64,000 nucleotides of DNA from Argentina anserina (Eukaryota > Streptophyta > Magnoliopsida > Rosales > Rosaceae). Shown here piece by piece: positions 12,669-27,051 of this stretch; positions within the stretch are counted from its first letter, which is position 1; each line of letters starts with the position of its first letter. The stretch is from the NCBI RefSeq assembly GCF_933775445.1, contig NW_026089416.1, positions 1 through 64,000 on the forward strand, in the 5' to 3' direction. Position numbers and translations under genes: made by a program. The notes below the pieces were generated by a model that searched no databases, had not been told where the DNA came from, and saw only the letters and a program-made list of their open reading frames with translations.

Positions 12669-15600
12669 GAGTATCTTTACATCGTTTGCGTATCTTTACT
12701 ATTCCAATTGTGTATCTTTTCAATTCTCGTTTGAGTATCTTTCTCTAAGGATTTCTGATGCGAGTTTCTATTGAATTTGAGAGTTTTGCAAGTGTGGGAG
12801 TGTGTTTCTTTCAAACTGAGTATCTTTACATCGTTTCCGTATCTTTACTATTCCAATTGTGTATCTTTTCAATTCTCGTTTCAGTATCTTTCTCTAAGGC
12901 TTTCTGATGCGAGTTTCTATTGAATTTGAGAGTTTTGCAAGTGTGGGAGTGTGTTTCTTTCAATCTGAGTATCTTTACATCGTTTGAGTATCTTTACTAT
13001 TCCAATTGTGTATCTTTTCAATTCTCGTTTCAGTATCTTTCTCTAAGGCTTTCTGATGCGAGTTTCTATTGAATTTGAGAGTTTTGCAAGTGTGGGAGTG
13101 TGTTTCTTTCAAACTGAGTATCTTTACATCGTTTGAGTATCTTTACTATTCCAATTGTGTATCTTTTCAATTCTCGTTTGAGTATCTTTCTGAACGACTT
13201 TCTGATGCGAGTTTCTATTGAATTTGAGAGTTTTGCAAGTGTTGGAGTGTGTTTCTTTCAAACTGAGTATCTTTACATCGTTTGAGTATCTTTACTATTC
13301 CAATTGTGTATCTTTTCAATTCTCGTTTGAGTATCTTTCTCTAAGGCTTTCTGATGCGAGTTTCTATTGAATTTGAGAGTTTTGCAAGTGAGGGAGTGTG
13401 TTTCTTTCAAACTGAGTATCTTTACATCGTTTGCGTATCTTTACTATTCCAATTGTGTATCTTTTCAAGTCTCGTTTGAGTATCTTTCTCTAAGGCTTTC
13501 TGATGCGAGTTTCTATTGAATTTGAGAGTTTTGCAAGTGTGGGAGTGTGTTTCTTTCAAACTGAGTATCTTTACATCGTTTCCGTATCTTTACTATTCCA
13601 ATTGTGTATCTTTTCAATTCTCGTTTCAGTATCTTTCTCTAAGGCTTTCTGATGCGAGTTTCTATTGAATTTGAGAGTTTTGCAAGTGTGGGAGTGTGTT
13701 TCTTTCAAACTGAGTATCTTTACATCGTTTGAGTATCTTTACTATTCCAATTGTGTATCTTTTCAATTCTCGTTTGAGTATCTTTCTCTAAGGCTTTCTG
13801 ATGCGAGTTTCTATTGAATTTGAGAGTTTTGCAAGTGAGGGAGTGTGTTTCTTTCAAACTGAGTATCTTTACATCGTTTGCGTATCTTTACTATTCCAAT
13901 TGTGTATCTTTTCAATTCTCGTTTGAGTATCTTTCTCTAAGGCTTTCTGATGCGAGTTTCAATTGAATTTGAGAGTTTTGCAAGTGTGGGAGTGTGTTTC
14001 TTTCAAACTGAGTATCTTTACATCGTTTGCGTATCTTTACTATTCCAATTGTGTATCTTTTCAATTCTCGTTTGAGTATCTTTCTGAACGGCTTAATGAT
14101 GCGAGTTTCTATTGAATTTGAGAGTTTTGCAAGTGTTGGAGTGTGTTTCTTTCAAACTGAGTATCTTTACATCGTTTGAGTATCTTTACTATTCCAATTG
14201 TGTATCTTTTCAATTCTCGTTTGAGTATCTTTCTGAACGGCTTTCTGATGCGAGTTTCTATTGAATTTGAGAGTTTTGCAAGTGTTGGAGTGTGTTTCTT
14301 TCAAACTGAGTATCTTTACATCGTTTGAGTATCTTTACTATTCCAATTGTGTATCTTTTCAATTCTCGTTTGAGTATCTTTCTCTAAGGCTTTCTGATGC
14401 GAGTTTCTATTGAATTTGAGAGTTTTGCAAGTGAGGGAGTGTGTTTCTTTCAAACTGAGTATCTTTACATCGTTTGCGTATCTTTACTATTCCAATTGTG
14501 TATCTTTTCAATTCTCGTTTGAGTATCTTTCTGAACGGCTTTCTGATGCGAGTTTCTATTGAATTTGAGAGTTTTGCAAGTGTTGGAGTGTGTTTCTTTC
14601 AAACTGAGTATCTTTACATCGTTTGAGTATCTTTACTATTCCAATTGTGTATCTTTTCAATTCTCGTTTGAGTATCTTTCTCTAAGGCTTTCTGATGCGA
14701 GTTTCTATTGAATTTGAGAGTTTTGCAAGTGTTGGAGTGTGTTTCTTTCAAACTGAGTATCTTTACATCGTTTGAGTATCTTTACTATTCCAATTGTGTA
14801 TCTTTTCAATTCTCGTTTGAGTATCTTTCTGAACGGCTTTCTGATGCGAGTTTCTATTGAATTTGAGAGTTTTGCAAGTGTTGGAGTGTGTTTCTTTCAA
14901 ACTGAGTATCTTTACATCGTTTGAGTATCTTTACTATTCCAATTGTGTATCTTTTCAATTCTCGTTTGAGTATCTTTCTCTAAGGCTTTCTGATGCGAGT
15001 TTCTATTGAATTTGAGAGTTTTGCAAGTGTTGGAGTGTGTTTCTTTCAAACTGAGTATCTTTACATCGTTTGAGTATCTTTACTATTCCAATTGTGTATC
15101 TTTTCAATTCTCGTTTGAGTATCTTTCTCTAAGGCTTTCTGATGCGAGTTTCTATTGAATTTGAGAGTTTTGCAAGTGAGGGAGTGTGTTTCTTTCAAAC
15201 TGAGTATCTTTACATCGTTTGCGTATCTTTACTATTCCAATTGTGTATCTTTTCAATTCTCGTTTGAGTATCTTTCTCTAAGGCTTTCTGATGCGAGTTT
15301 CTATTGAATTTGAGAGTTTTGCAAGTGTGGGAGTGTGTTTCTTTCAAACTGAGTATCTTTACATCGTTTCCGTATCTTTACTATTCCAATTGTGTATCTT
15401 TTCAATTCTCGTTTGAGTATCTTTCTGAACGGCTTTCTGATGCGAGTTTCTATTGAATTTGAGTGTTTTGCAAGTGTTGGAGTGTGTTTCTTTCAAACTG
15501 AGTATCTTTACATCGTTTGAGTATCTTTACTATTCCAATTGTGTATCTTTTCAATTCTCGTTTGAGTATCTTTCTCTAAGGCTTTCTGATGCGAGTTTAT

Positions 15601-16095
15601 ATTGAATTTGAGAGTTTTGCAAGTGAGGGAGTGTGTTTCTTTCAAACTGAGTATCTTTACATCGTTTGAGTATCTTTACTATTCCAATTGTGTATCTTTT
15701 CAATTCTCGTTTGAGTATCTTTCTGAACGGCTTTCTGATGCGAGTTTCTATTGAATTTGAGTGTTTTGCAAGTGTTGGAGTGTGTTTCTTTCAAACTGAG
15801 TATCTTTACATCGTTTGAGTATCTTTACTATTCCAATTGTGTATCTTTTCAATTCTCGTTTGAGTATCTTTCTCTAAGGCTTTCTGATGCGAGTTTCTAT
15901 TGAATTTGAGAGTTTTGCAAGTGAGGGAGTGTGTTTCTTTCAAACTGAGTATCTTTACATCGTTTGCGTATCTTTACTATTCCAATTGTGTATCTTTTCA
16001 ATTCTCGTTTGAGTATCTTTCTCTAAGGCTTTCTGATGCGAGTTTCAATTGAATTTGAGAGTTTTGCAAGTGTGGGAGTGTGTTTCTTTCAAACT

Positions 16096-16243
16096 GAGTA
16101 TCTTTACATCGTTTGCGTATCTTTACTATTCCAATTGTGTATCTTTTCAATTCTCGTTTGAGTATCTTTCTAACGGCTTTCTGATGCGAGTTTCTTTTGA
16201 ATTTGAGAGTTTTGCAAGTGTGGGAGTGTGTTTCTTTCAAACT
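16096..16243 (+). repeat. 148-bp monomer, one base lost in the variable octamer
   Basis: The octamer CTGAACGG reads CTAACGG near 16170, one base short. The unit also carries GTTTCTTTTGAATTTG near 16191. Open frames on both strands run unusually far across it because the deletion alters the usual frame change. Confidence 0.9.
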
Positions 16244-19200
16244 GAGTATCTTTACATCGTTTGAGTATCTTTACTATTCCAATTGTGTATCTTTTCAATT
16301 CTCGTTTGAGTATCTTTCTGAACGGCTTTCTGATGCGAGTTTCTATTGAATTTGAGAGTTTTGCAAGTGTGGGAGTGTGTTTCTTTCAAACTGAGTATCT
16401 TTACATCGTTTGAGTATCTTTACTATTCCAATTGTGTATCTTTTCAATTCTCGTTTGAGTATCTTTCTCTTAGGCTTTCTGATGCGAGTTTCTATTGAAT
16501 TTTAGAGTTTTGCAAGTTTGGGAGTGTGTTTCTTTCAAACTGAGTATCTTTACATCGTTTGAGTATCTTTACTATTCCAATTGTGTATCTTTTCAATTCT
16601 CGTTTGAGTATCTTTCTCTAAGGCTTTCTGATGCGAGTTTCTATTGAATTTGAGAGTTTTGCAAGTGTGGGAGTGTGTTTCTTTCAAACTGAGTATCTTT
16701 ACATCGTTTGCGTATCTTTACTATTCCAATTGTGTATCTTTTCAATTCTCGTTTGAGTATCTTTCTGAACGGCTTTCTGATGCGAGTTTCTATTGAATTT
16801 TAGAGTTTTGCAAGTGTGGGAGTGTGTTTCTTTCAAACTGAGTATCTTTACATCGTTTGAGTATCTTTACTATTCCAATTGTGTATCTTTTCAATTCTCG
16901 TTTGAGTATCTTTCTGAACGGCTTTCTGATGCGAGTTTCTATTGAATTTGAGAGTTTTGCAAGTGTGGGAGTGTGTTTCTTTCAAACTGAGTATCTTTAC
17001 ATCGTTTGAGTATCTTTACTATTCCAATTGTGTATCTTTTCAATTCTCGTTTGAGTATCTTTCTGAACGGCTTTCTGATGCGAGTTTCTATTGAATTTGA
17101 GAGTTTTGCAAGTGTGGGAGTGTGTTTCTTTCAAACAGAGTATCTTTACATCGTTTGCGTATCTTTACTATTCCAATTGTGTATCTTTTCAATTCTCGTT
17201 TGAGTATCTTTCTCTAAGGCTTTCTGATGCGAGTTTCTATTCAATTTGAGAGTTTTGCAAGTGTGGGAGTGTGTTTCTTTCAAACTGAGTATCTTTACAT
17301 CGTTTGCGTATCTTTACTATTCCAATTGTGTATTTTTTCAATTCTCGTTTGAGTATCTTTCTCTAAGGCTTTCTGATGCGAGTTTGTATTCAATTTGAAA
17401 GTTTTGCAAGTGTGGGAGTGTGTTTCTTTCAAACTGAGTATCATTACATCGTTTGCGTATCTTTACTATTCCAATTGTGTATCTTTTCAATTCTCGTTTG
17501 AGTATCTTTCTCTAAGGCTTTCTGATGCGAGTTTCTATTCAATTTGAGAGTTTTGCAAGTGTGGGAGTGTGTTTCTTTCAAACTGAGTATCTTTACATCG
17601 TTTGCGTATCTTTACTATTCCAATTGTGTATCTTTTCAATTCTCGTTTGAGTAACTTTCTCTAAGGCTTTCTGATGCGAGTTTCTATTGAATTTGACAGT
17701 TTTGCAAGTGTGGGAGTGTGTTTCTTTCAAACTGAGTATCTTTACATCGTTTGAGTATCTTTACTATTCCAATTGTGTATCTTTTCAATTCTCGTTTGAG
17801 TATCTTTCTCTTAGGCTTTCTGATGCGAGTTTCTATTGAATTTGAGAGTTTTGCAAGTGTGGGAGTGTGTTTCTTTCAAACTGAGTATCTTTACATCGTT
17901 TGAGTATCTTTACTATTCCAATTGTGTATCTTTTCAATTCTCGTTTGAGTATCTTTCTCTTAGGCTTTCTGATGCGAGTTTCTATTGAATTTGAGAGTTT
18001 TGCAAGTGTGGGAGTGTGTTTCTTTCAAACTGAGTATCTTTACATCGTTTGAGTATCTTTACTATTCCAATTGTGTATCTTTTCAATTCTCGTTTGAGTA
18101 TCTTTCTGAACGGCTTTCTGATGCGAGTTTCTATTGAATTTGAGAGTTTTGCAAGTGTGGGAGTGTGTTTCTTTCAAACTGAGTATCTTTACATCGTTTG
18201 AGTATCTTTACTATTCCAATTGTGTATCTTTTCAATTCTCGTTTGAGTATCTTTCTGAACGGCTTTCTGATGCGAGTTTCTATTGAATTTGAGAGTTTTG
18301 CAAGTGTGGGAGTGTGTTTCTTTCAAACTGAGTATCTTTACATCGTTTGAGTATCTTTACTATTCCAATTGTGTATCTTTTCAATTCTCGTTTGAGTATC
18401 TTTCTGAACGGCTTTCTGATGCGAGTTTCTATTGAATTTGAGAGTTTTGCAAGTGTGGGAGTGTGTTTCTTTCAAACTGAGTATCTTTACATCGTTTGCG
18501 TATCTTTACTATTCCAATTGTGTATCTTTTCAATTCTCGTTTGAGTATCTTTCTGAACGGCTTTCTGATGCGAGTTTCTATTGAATTTGAGAGTTTTGCA
18601 AGTGTGGGAGTGTGTTTCTTTCAAACTGAGTATCTTTAAATCGTTTGAGTATCTTTACTATTCCAATTGTGTATCTTTTCAATTCTCGTTTGAGTATCTT
18701 TCTGAACGGTTTTCTGATGCGAGTTTCTATTGAATTTGAGAGTTTTGCAAGTGTGGGAGTGTGTTTCTTTCAAACAGAGTATCTTTACATCGTTTTCGTA
18801 TCTTTACTATTCCAATTGTGTATTTTTTCAATTCTCGTTTGAGTATCTTTCTCTAAGGCTTTCTGATGCGAGTTTCTATTGAATTTGAGAGTTTTGCAAG
18901 TGTTGGAGTGTGTTTCTTTCAAACTGAGTATCTTTACATCGTTTGAGTATCTTTACTATTCCAATTGTGTATCTTTTCAATTCTCGTTTGAGTATCTTTC
19001 TCTAAGGCTTTCTGATGCGAGTTTCTATTGAATTTGAGAGTTTTGCAAGTGTGGGAGTGTGTTTCTTTCAAACTGAGTATCTTTACATCGTTTGCGTATC
19101 TTTACTATTCCAATTGTGTATCTTTTCAATTCTCGTTTGAGTATCTTTCTGAACGGCTTTCTGATGCGAGTTTCTATTGAATTTGAGAGTTTTGCAAGTG

Positions 19201-22200
19201 TGGGAGTGTGTTTCTTTCAAACTGAGTATCTTTACATCGTTTGAGTATCTTTACTATTCCAATTGTGTATCTTTTCAATTCTCGTTTGAGTATCTTTCTG
19301 AACGGCTTTCTGATGCGAGTTTCTATTGAATTTGAGAGTTTTGCAAGTGTGGGAGTGTGTTTCTTTCAAACTGAGTATCTTTACATCGTTTGAGTATCTT
19401 TACTATTCCAATTGTGTATCTTTTCAATTCTCGTTTGAGTATCTTTCTGAACGGCTTTCTGATGCGAGTTTCTATTGAATTTGAGAGTTTTGCAAGTGTG
19501 GGAGTGTGTTTCTTTCAAACAGAGTATCTTTACATCGTTTGCGTATCTTTACTATTCCAATTGTGTATTTTTTCAATTCTCGTTTGAGTATCTTTCTCTA
19601 AGGCTTTCTGATGCGAGTTTATATTGAATTTGAGAGTTTTGCAAGTGTGGGAGTGTGTTTCTTTCAAACTGAGTATCTTTACATCGTTTGAGTATCTTTA
19701 CTATTCCAATTGTGTATCTTTTCAATTCTCGTTTGAGTATCTTTCTCTTAGGCTTTCTGATGCGAGTTTCTATTGAATTTGAGAGTTTTGCAAGTGTGGG
19801 AGTGTGTTTCTTTCAAACTGAGTATCTTTACATCGTTTGAGTATCTTTACTATTCCAATTGTGTATCTTTTCAATTCTCGTTTGAGTATCTTTCTGAACG
19901 GCTTTCTGATGCGAGTTTCTATTGAATTTGAGAGTTTTGCAAGTGTGGGAGTGTGTTTCTTTCAAACTGAGTATCTTTACATCGTTTGCGTATCTTTACT
20001 ATTCCAATTGTGTATCTTTTCAATTCTCGTTTGAGTATCTTTCTGAACGGCTTTCTGATGCGAGTTTCTATTGAATTTGAGAGTTTTGCAAGTGTTGGAG
20101 TGTGTTTCTTTCAAACTGAGTATCTTTACATCGTTTGAGTATCTATACTATTCCAATTGTGTATCTTTTCAATTCTCGTTTGAGTATCTTTCTCTAAGGC
20201 TTTCTGATGCGAATTTCTATTGAATTTGAGAGTTTTGCAAGTGTGGGAGTGTGTTTCTTTCAAACTGAGTATCTTTACATCGTTTGCGTATCTTTACTAT
20301 TCCAATTGTGTATCTTTTCAATTCTCGTTTGAGTATCTTTCTGAACGGCTTTCTGATGCGAGTTTCTATTGAATTTGAGAGTTTTGCAAGTGTGGGAGTG
20401 TGTTTCTTTCAAACTGAGTATCTTTACATCGTTTGAGTATCTTTACTATTCCAATTGTGTATCTTTTCAATTCTCGTTTGAGTATCTTTCTGAACGGCTT
20501 TCTGATGCGAGTTTCTATTGAATTTGAGAGTTTTGCAAGTGTGGGAGTGTGTTTCTTTCAAACTGAGTATCTTTACATCGTTTGAGTATCTTTACTATTC
20601 CAATTGTGTATCTTTTCAATTCTCGTTTGAGTATCTTTCTGAACGGCTTTCTGATGCGAGTTTCTATTGAATTTGAGAGTTTTGCAAGTGTGGGAGTGTG
20701 TTTCTTTCAAACTGAGTATCTTTACATCGTTTGAGTATCTTTACTATTCCAATTGTGTATCTTTTCAATTCTCGTTTGAGTATCTTTCTGAACGGCTTTC
20801 TGATGCGAGTTTCTATTGAATTTGAGAGTTTTGCAAGTGTGGGAGTGTGTTTCTTTCAAACAGAGTATCTTTACATCGTTTGCGTATCTTTACTATTCTA
20901 ATTGTGTATTTTTTCAATTCTCGTTTGAGTATCTTTCTCTAAGGCTTTCTGATGCGAGTTTATATTGAATTTGAGAGTTTTGCAAGTGTGGGAGTGTGTT
21001 TCTTTCAAACTGAGTATCTTTACATCGTTTGAAAATCTTTACTATTCCAATTGTGTATCTTTTCAATTCTCGTTTGAGTATCTTTCTCTTAGGCTTTCTG
21101 ATGCGAGTTTCTATTGAATTTGAGAGTTTTGCAAGTGTGGGAGTGTGTTTCTTTCAAACTGAGTATCTTTACATCGTTTGAGTATCTTTACTATTCCAAT
21201 TGTGTATCTTTTCAATTCTCGTTTGAGTATCTTTCTGAACGGCTTTCTGATGCGAGTTTCTATTGAATTTGAGAGTTTTGCAAGTGTGGGAGTGTGTTTC
21301 TTTCAAACTGAGTATCTTTAAATCGTTTGAGTATCTTTACTATTCCAATTGTGTATCTTTTCAATTCTCGTTTGAGTATCTTTCTGAACGGCTTTCTGAT
21401 GCGAGTTTCTATTGAATTTGAGAGTTTTGCAAGTGTGGGAGTGTGTTTCTTTCAAACAGAGTATCTTTACATCGTTTGCGTATCTTTACTATTCCAATTG
21501 TGTATTTTTTCAATTATCGTTTGAGTATCTTTCTGAACGGCTTTCTGATGCGAGTTTCTATTGAATTTGAGAGTTTTGCAAGTGTTGGAGTGTGTTTGTT
21601 TCAAACTGAGTATCTTTACATCGTTTGAGTATCTTTACTATTCCAATTGTGTATCTTTTCAATTCTCGTTTGAGTATCTTTCTCTAAGGCTTTCTGATGC
21701 GAGTTTCTATTGAATTTGAGAGTTTTGCAAGTGTGGGAGTGTGTTTCTTTCAAACTGAGTATCTTTACATCGTTTGCGTATCTTTACTACTCCAATTGTG
21801 TATCTTTTCAATTCTCGTTTGAGTATCTTTCTGAACGGCTTTCTGATGCGAGTTTCTATTGAATTTGAGAGTTTTGCAAGTGTGGGAGTGTGTTTCTTTC
21901 AAACTGAGTATCTTTACATCGTTTGAGTATCTTTACTATTCCAATTGTGTATCTTTTCAATTCTCGTTTGAGTATCTTTCTGAACGGCTTTCTGATGCGA
22001 GTTTCTATTGAATTTGAGAGTTTTGCAAGTGTGGGAGTGTGTTTCTTTCAAACTGAGTATCTTTACATCGTTTGAGTATCTTTACTATTCCAATTGTGTA
22101 TCTTTTCAATTCTCGTTTGAGTATCTTTCTCTTAGGCTTTCTGATGCGAGTTTCTATTGAATTTTAGAGTTTTGCAAGTTTGGGAGTGTGTTTCTTTCAA

Positions 22201-24736
22201 ACTGAGTATCTTTACATCGTTTGAGTATCTTTACTATTCCAATTGTGTATCTTTTCAATTCTCGTTTGAGTATCTTTCTCTAAGGCTTTCTGATGCGAGT
22301 TTCTATTGAATTTGAGAGTTTTGCAAGTGTGGGAGTGTGTTTCTTTCAAACTGAGTATCTTTACATCGTTTGCGTATCTTTACTATTCCAATTGTGTATC
22401 TTTTCAATTCTCGTTTGAGTATCTTTCTGAACGGCTTTCTGATGCGAGTTTCTATTGAATTTGAGAGTTTTGCAAGTGTGGGAGTGTGTTTCTTTCAAAC
22501 TGAGTATCTTTACATCGTTTGAGTATCTTTACTATTCCAATTGTGTATCTTTTCAATTCTCGTTTGAGTATCTTTCTGAACGGCTTTCTGATGCGAGTTT
22601 CTATTGAATTTGAGAGTTTTGCAAGTGTGGGAGTGTGTTTCTTTCAAACTGAGTATCTTTACATCGTTTGAGTATCTTTACTATTCCAATTGTGTATCTT
22701 TTCAATTCTCGTTTGAGTATCTTTCTGAACGGCTTTCTGATGCGAGTTTCTATTGAATTTGAGAGTTTTGCAAGTGTGGGAGTGTGTTTCTTTCAAACAG
22801 AGTATCTTTACATCGTTTGCGTATCTTTACTATTCCAATTGTGTATTTTTTCAATTCTCGTTTGAGTATCTTTCTCTAAGGCTTTCTGATGCGAGTTTCT
22901 ATTGAATTTGAGAGTTTTGCAAGTGTGGGAGTGTGTTTCTTTCAAACTGAGTATCTTTACATCGTTTGAGTATCTTTACTATTCCAATTGTGTATCTTTT
23001 CAATTCTCGTTTGAGTATCTTTCTCTTAGGCTTTCTGATGCGAGTTTCTATTGAATTTGAGAGTTTTGCAAGTGTGGGAGTGTGTTTCTTTCAAACTGAG
23101 TATCTTTACATCGTTTGAGTATCTTTACTATTCCAATTGTGTATCTTTTCAATTCTCGTTTGAGTATCTTTCTGAACGGCTTTCTGATGCGAGTTTCTAT
23201 TGAATTTGAGAGTTTTGCAAGTGTGGGAGTGTGTTTCTTTCAAACTGAGTATCTTTACATCGTTTGCGTATCTTTACTATTCCAATTGTGTATCTTTTCA
23301 ATTCTCGTTTGAGTATCTTTCTGAACGGCTTTCTGATGCGAGTTTCTATTGAATTTGAGAGTTTTGCAAGTGTGGGAGTGTGTTTCTTTCAAACTGAGTA
23401 TCTTTAAATCGTTTGAGTATCTTTACTATTCCAATTGTGTATCTTTTCAATTCTCGTTTGAGTATCTTTCTGAACGGCTTTCTGATGCGAGTTTCTATTG
23501 AATTTGAGAGTTTTGCAAGTGTGGGAGTGTGTTTCTTTCAAACAGAGTATCTTTACATCGTTTGCGTATCTTTACTATTCCAATTGTGTATTTTTTCAAT
23601 TCTCGTTTGAGTATCTTTCTCTAAGGCTTTCTGATGCGAGTTTCTATTGAATTTGAGAGTTTTGCAAGTGTTGGAGTGTGTTTCTTTCAAACTGAGTATC
23701 TTTACATCGTTTGAGTATCTTTACTATTCCAATTGTGTATCTTTTCAATTCTCGTTTGAGTATCTTTCTCTAAGGCTTTCTGATGCGAGTTTCTATTGAA
23801 TTTGAGAGTTTTGCAAGTGTGGGAGTGTGTTTCTTTCAAACTGAGTATCTTTACATCGTTTGCGTATCTTTACTATTCCAATTGTGTATCTTTTCAATTC
23901 TCGTTTGAGTATCTTTCTGAACGGCTTTCTGATGCGAGTTTCTATTGAATTTGAGAGTTTTGCAAGTGTGGGAGTGTGTTTCTTTCAAACTGAGTATCTT
24001 TACATCGTTTGAGTATCTTTACTATTCCAATTGTGTATCTTTTCAATTCTCGTTTGAGTATCTTTCTGAACGGCTTTCTGATGCGAGTTTCTATTGAATT
24101 TGAGAGTTTTGCAAGTGTGGGAGTGTGTTTCTTTCAAACTGAGTATCTTTACATCGTTTGAGTATCTTTACTATTCCAATTGTGTATCTTTTCAATTCTC
24201 GTTTGAGTATCTTTCTCTTAGGCTTTCTGATGCGAGTTTCTATTGAATTTTAGAGTTTTGCAAGTTTGGGAGTGTGTTTCTTTCAAACTGAGTATCTTTA
24301 CATCGTTTGAGTATCTTTACTATTCCAATTGTGTATCTTTTCAATTCTCGTTTGAGTATCTTTCTCTAAGGCTTTCTGATGCGAGTTTCTATTCAATTTG
24401 AGAGTTTTGCAAGTGTGGGAGTGTGTTTCTTTCAAACTGAGTATCTTTACATCGTTTGCGTATCTTTACTATTCCAATTGTGTATCTTTTCAATTCTCGT
24501 TTGAGTATCTTTCTCTAAGGCTTTCTGATGCGAGTTTCTATTCAATTTGAGAGTTTTGCAAGTGTGGGAGTGTGTTTCTTTCAAACTGAGTATCATTACA
24601 TCGTTTGCGTATCTTTACTATTCCAATTGTGTATCTTTTCAATTCTCGTTTGAGTATCTTTCTCTAAGGCTTTCTGATGCGAGTTTCTATTCAATTTGAG
24701 AGTTTTGCAAGTGTGGGAGTGTGTTTCTTTCAAACT

Positions 24737-24884
24737 GAGTATCTTTACATCGTTTGCGTATCTTTACTATTCCAATTGTGTATCTTTTCAATTCTCGTTT
24801 GAGTATTTTTCTCTAAGCTTTCTGATGCGAGTTTCTATTGAATTTGAGAGTTTTGCAAGTGTGGGAGTGTGTTTCTTTCAAACT
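24737..24884 (+). repeat. 148-bp monomer with a HindIII-type AAGCTT
   Basis: CTCTAAGGCTTTC has become CTCTAAGCTTTC through loss of one G, creating AAGCTT at 24815-24820. The same unit has GTATTTTTCTC where GTATCTTTCTC is usual. I saw no other unit with this change, so it marks a single place in the array. Confidence 0.9.
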
Positions 24885-26076
24885 GAGTATCTTTACATCG
24901 TTTGCGTATCTTTACTATTCCAATTGTGTATCTTTTCAATTCTCGTTTGAGTATCTTTCTGAACGGCTTTCTGATGCGAGTTTCTATTGAATTTGAGAGT
25001 TTTGCAAGTGTGGGAGTGTGTTTCTTTCAAACAGAATATCTTTACATCGTTTGCGTATCTTTACTATTCCAATTGTGTATTTTTTCAATTCTCGTTTGAG
25101 TATCTTTCTCTAAGGCTTTCTGATGCGAGTTTCTATTGAATTTGAGAGTTTTGCAAGTGTTGGAGTGTGTTTCTTTCAAACTGAGTATCTTTACATCGTT
25201 TGAGTATCTTTACTATTCCAATTGTGTATCTTTTCAATTCTCGTTTCAGTATCTTTCTGAACGGCTTTCTGATGCGAGTTTCTATTGAATTTGAGAGTTT
25301 TGCAAGTGTGGGAGTGTGTTTCTTTCAAACTGAGTATCTTTACATCGTTTGAGTATCTTTACTATTCCAATTGTGTATCTTTTCAATTCTCGTTTGAGTA
25401 TCTTTCTCTTAGGCTTTCTGATGCGAGTGTCTATTGAATTTGAGAGTTTTGCAAGTTTGGAAGTGTGTTTCTTTCAAACTGAGTATCTTTACATCGTTTG
25501 CGTATCTTTACTATTCCAATTGTGTATCTTTTCAATTCTCGTTTGAGTATCTTTCTGAACGGCTTTCTGATGCGAGTTTCTATTAAATTTGAGAGTTTTG
25601 CAAGTGTGGGAGTGTGTTTCTTTCAAACTGAGTATCTTTACATCGTTTGAGTATCTTTACTATTCCAATTGTGTATCTTTTCAATTCTCGTTTGAGTATC
25701 TTTCTGAACGGCTTTCTGATGCGAGTTTCTATTGAATTTGAGAGTTTTGCAAGTGTGGGAGTGTGTTTCTTTCAAACTGAGTATCTTTACATCGTTTGCG
25801 TATCTTTACTATTCCAATTGTGTATCTTTTCAATTCTCGTTTGAGTATCTTTCTGAACGGCTTTCTGATGCGAGTTTCTATTGAATTTGAGAGTTTTGCA
25901 AGTGTGGGAGTGTGTTTCTTTCAAACAGAGTATCTTTACATCGTTTGCGTATCTTTACTATTCCAATTGTGTATTTTTTCAATTCTCGTTTGAGTATCTT
26001 TCTCTAAGGCTTTCTGATGCGAGTTTCTATTGAATTTGAGAGTTTTGCAAGTGTGGGAGTGTGTTTCTTTCAAACT

Positions 26077-26226
26077 GAGTATCTTTACATCGTTTGCGTA
26101 TCTTTACTATTCCAATTGTGTATCTTTTCAATTCTCGTTTGAGTATCTTTCTCTAAGGCTTTCCTGATGCCAGTTTCTATTCAATTTGAGAGTTTTGCAA
26201 GTGTGGGAGTGTGTTTCTTTCAAACT
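26077..26226 (+). repeat. 150-bp monomer with CTTTCCTGATGCCAG
   Basis: A C is inserted and a G changed to C, turning CTTTCTGATGCGAG into CTTTCCTGATGCCAG, which also removes the otherwise conserved GCGAG. The unit carries ATTCAATTTG. The identical double change is seen again at 32932, 36211 and 36659, so these four units descend from one event. Confidence 0.9.
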
Positions 26227-27051
26227 GAGTATCTTTACATCGTTTGCGTATCTTTACTATTCCAATTGTGTATCTTTTCAATTCTCGTTTGAGTATCTTT
26301 CTCTTAGGCTTTCTGATGCGAGTTTCTATTGAATTTGAGAGTTTTGCAAGTGTTGGAGTGTGTTTCTTTCAAACTGAGTATCTTTACATCGTTTGAGTAT
26401 CTTTACTATTCTAATTGTGTATCTTTTCAATTCTCGTTTGAGTATCTTTCTGAACGGCTTTCTGATGCGAGTTTCTATTGAATTTGAGAGTTTTGCAAGT
26501 GTGGGAGTGTGTTTATTTCAAACTGAGTATCTTTACATCGTTTGCGTATCTTTACTATTCCAATTGTGTATTTTTTCAATTCTCGTTTGAGTATCTTTCT
26601 CTTAGGCTTTCTGATGCGAGTTTCTATTGAATTTGAGAGTTTTGCAAGTGTTGGAGTGTGTTTCTTTCAAACTGAGTATCTTTACATCGTTTGAGTATCT
26701 TTACTATTCCAATTGTGTATCTTTTCAATTCTCGTTTGAGTATCTTTCTGAACGGCTTTCTGATGCGAGTTTCTATTGAATTTGAGAGTTTTGCAAGTGT
26801 GGGAGTGTGTTTATTTCAAACTGAGTATCTTTACATCGTTTCCGTGTCTTTACTATTCCAATTGTGTATTTTTTCAATTCTCGTTTGAGTATCTTTCTGT
26901 AAGGCTTTCTGATGCGAGTTTCTACTGAATTTGAGAGTTTTGCATGTGTGGGAGTGTGTTTCTTTCAAACTGAGTATCTTTACATCGTTTGCGTATCTTT
27001 ACTATTCCAATTGTGTATCTTTTCAATTCTCGTTTGAGTATCTTTCTGAAC

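Larger units (their letters stand above)
4203..12760 (+). repeat. Irregular multi-monomer blocks of the left domain
   Basis: A recurrent group of rare variants (CTGTACATCG, TTTCAATTGAATTTG, AAGGATTTCT, TCAATCTGAG) reappears down the left domain. AAGGATTTCT lies at about 4571, 6359, 8892, 10531 and 12747, spaced 1788, 2533, 1639 and 2216 bp. These are 12, 17, 11 and 15 monomers, the last minus the 19-bp deletion. The order within the block is kept while its length varies, as expected when unequal exchange adds and removes whole units. Confidence 0.75.
1..16392 (+). repeat. Left satellite domain
   Basis: Copies here carry variants that are absent or rare further right: AAGTGAGGGA (last near 15.92 kb), TTTCAGTATC, TTACAATTG in place of TTCCAATTG, GAGTGTTTTG in place of GAGAGTTTTG, CTGTACATCG and TCAATCTGAG. 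The CCG form at offsets 19-21 is common. The central-domain markers ACAGAG, TATTTTTTC and ATTCAATTTG are missing. Between about 14.1 and 16.4 kb the left markers thin out, so the border is a transition and not a sharp junction. No gene or unique DNA is visible. Confidence 0.8.
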
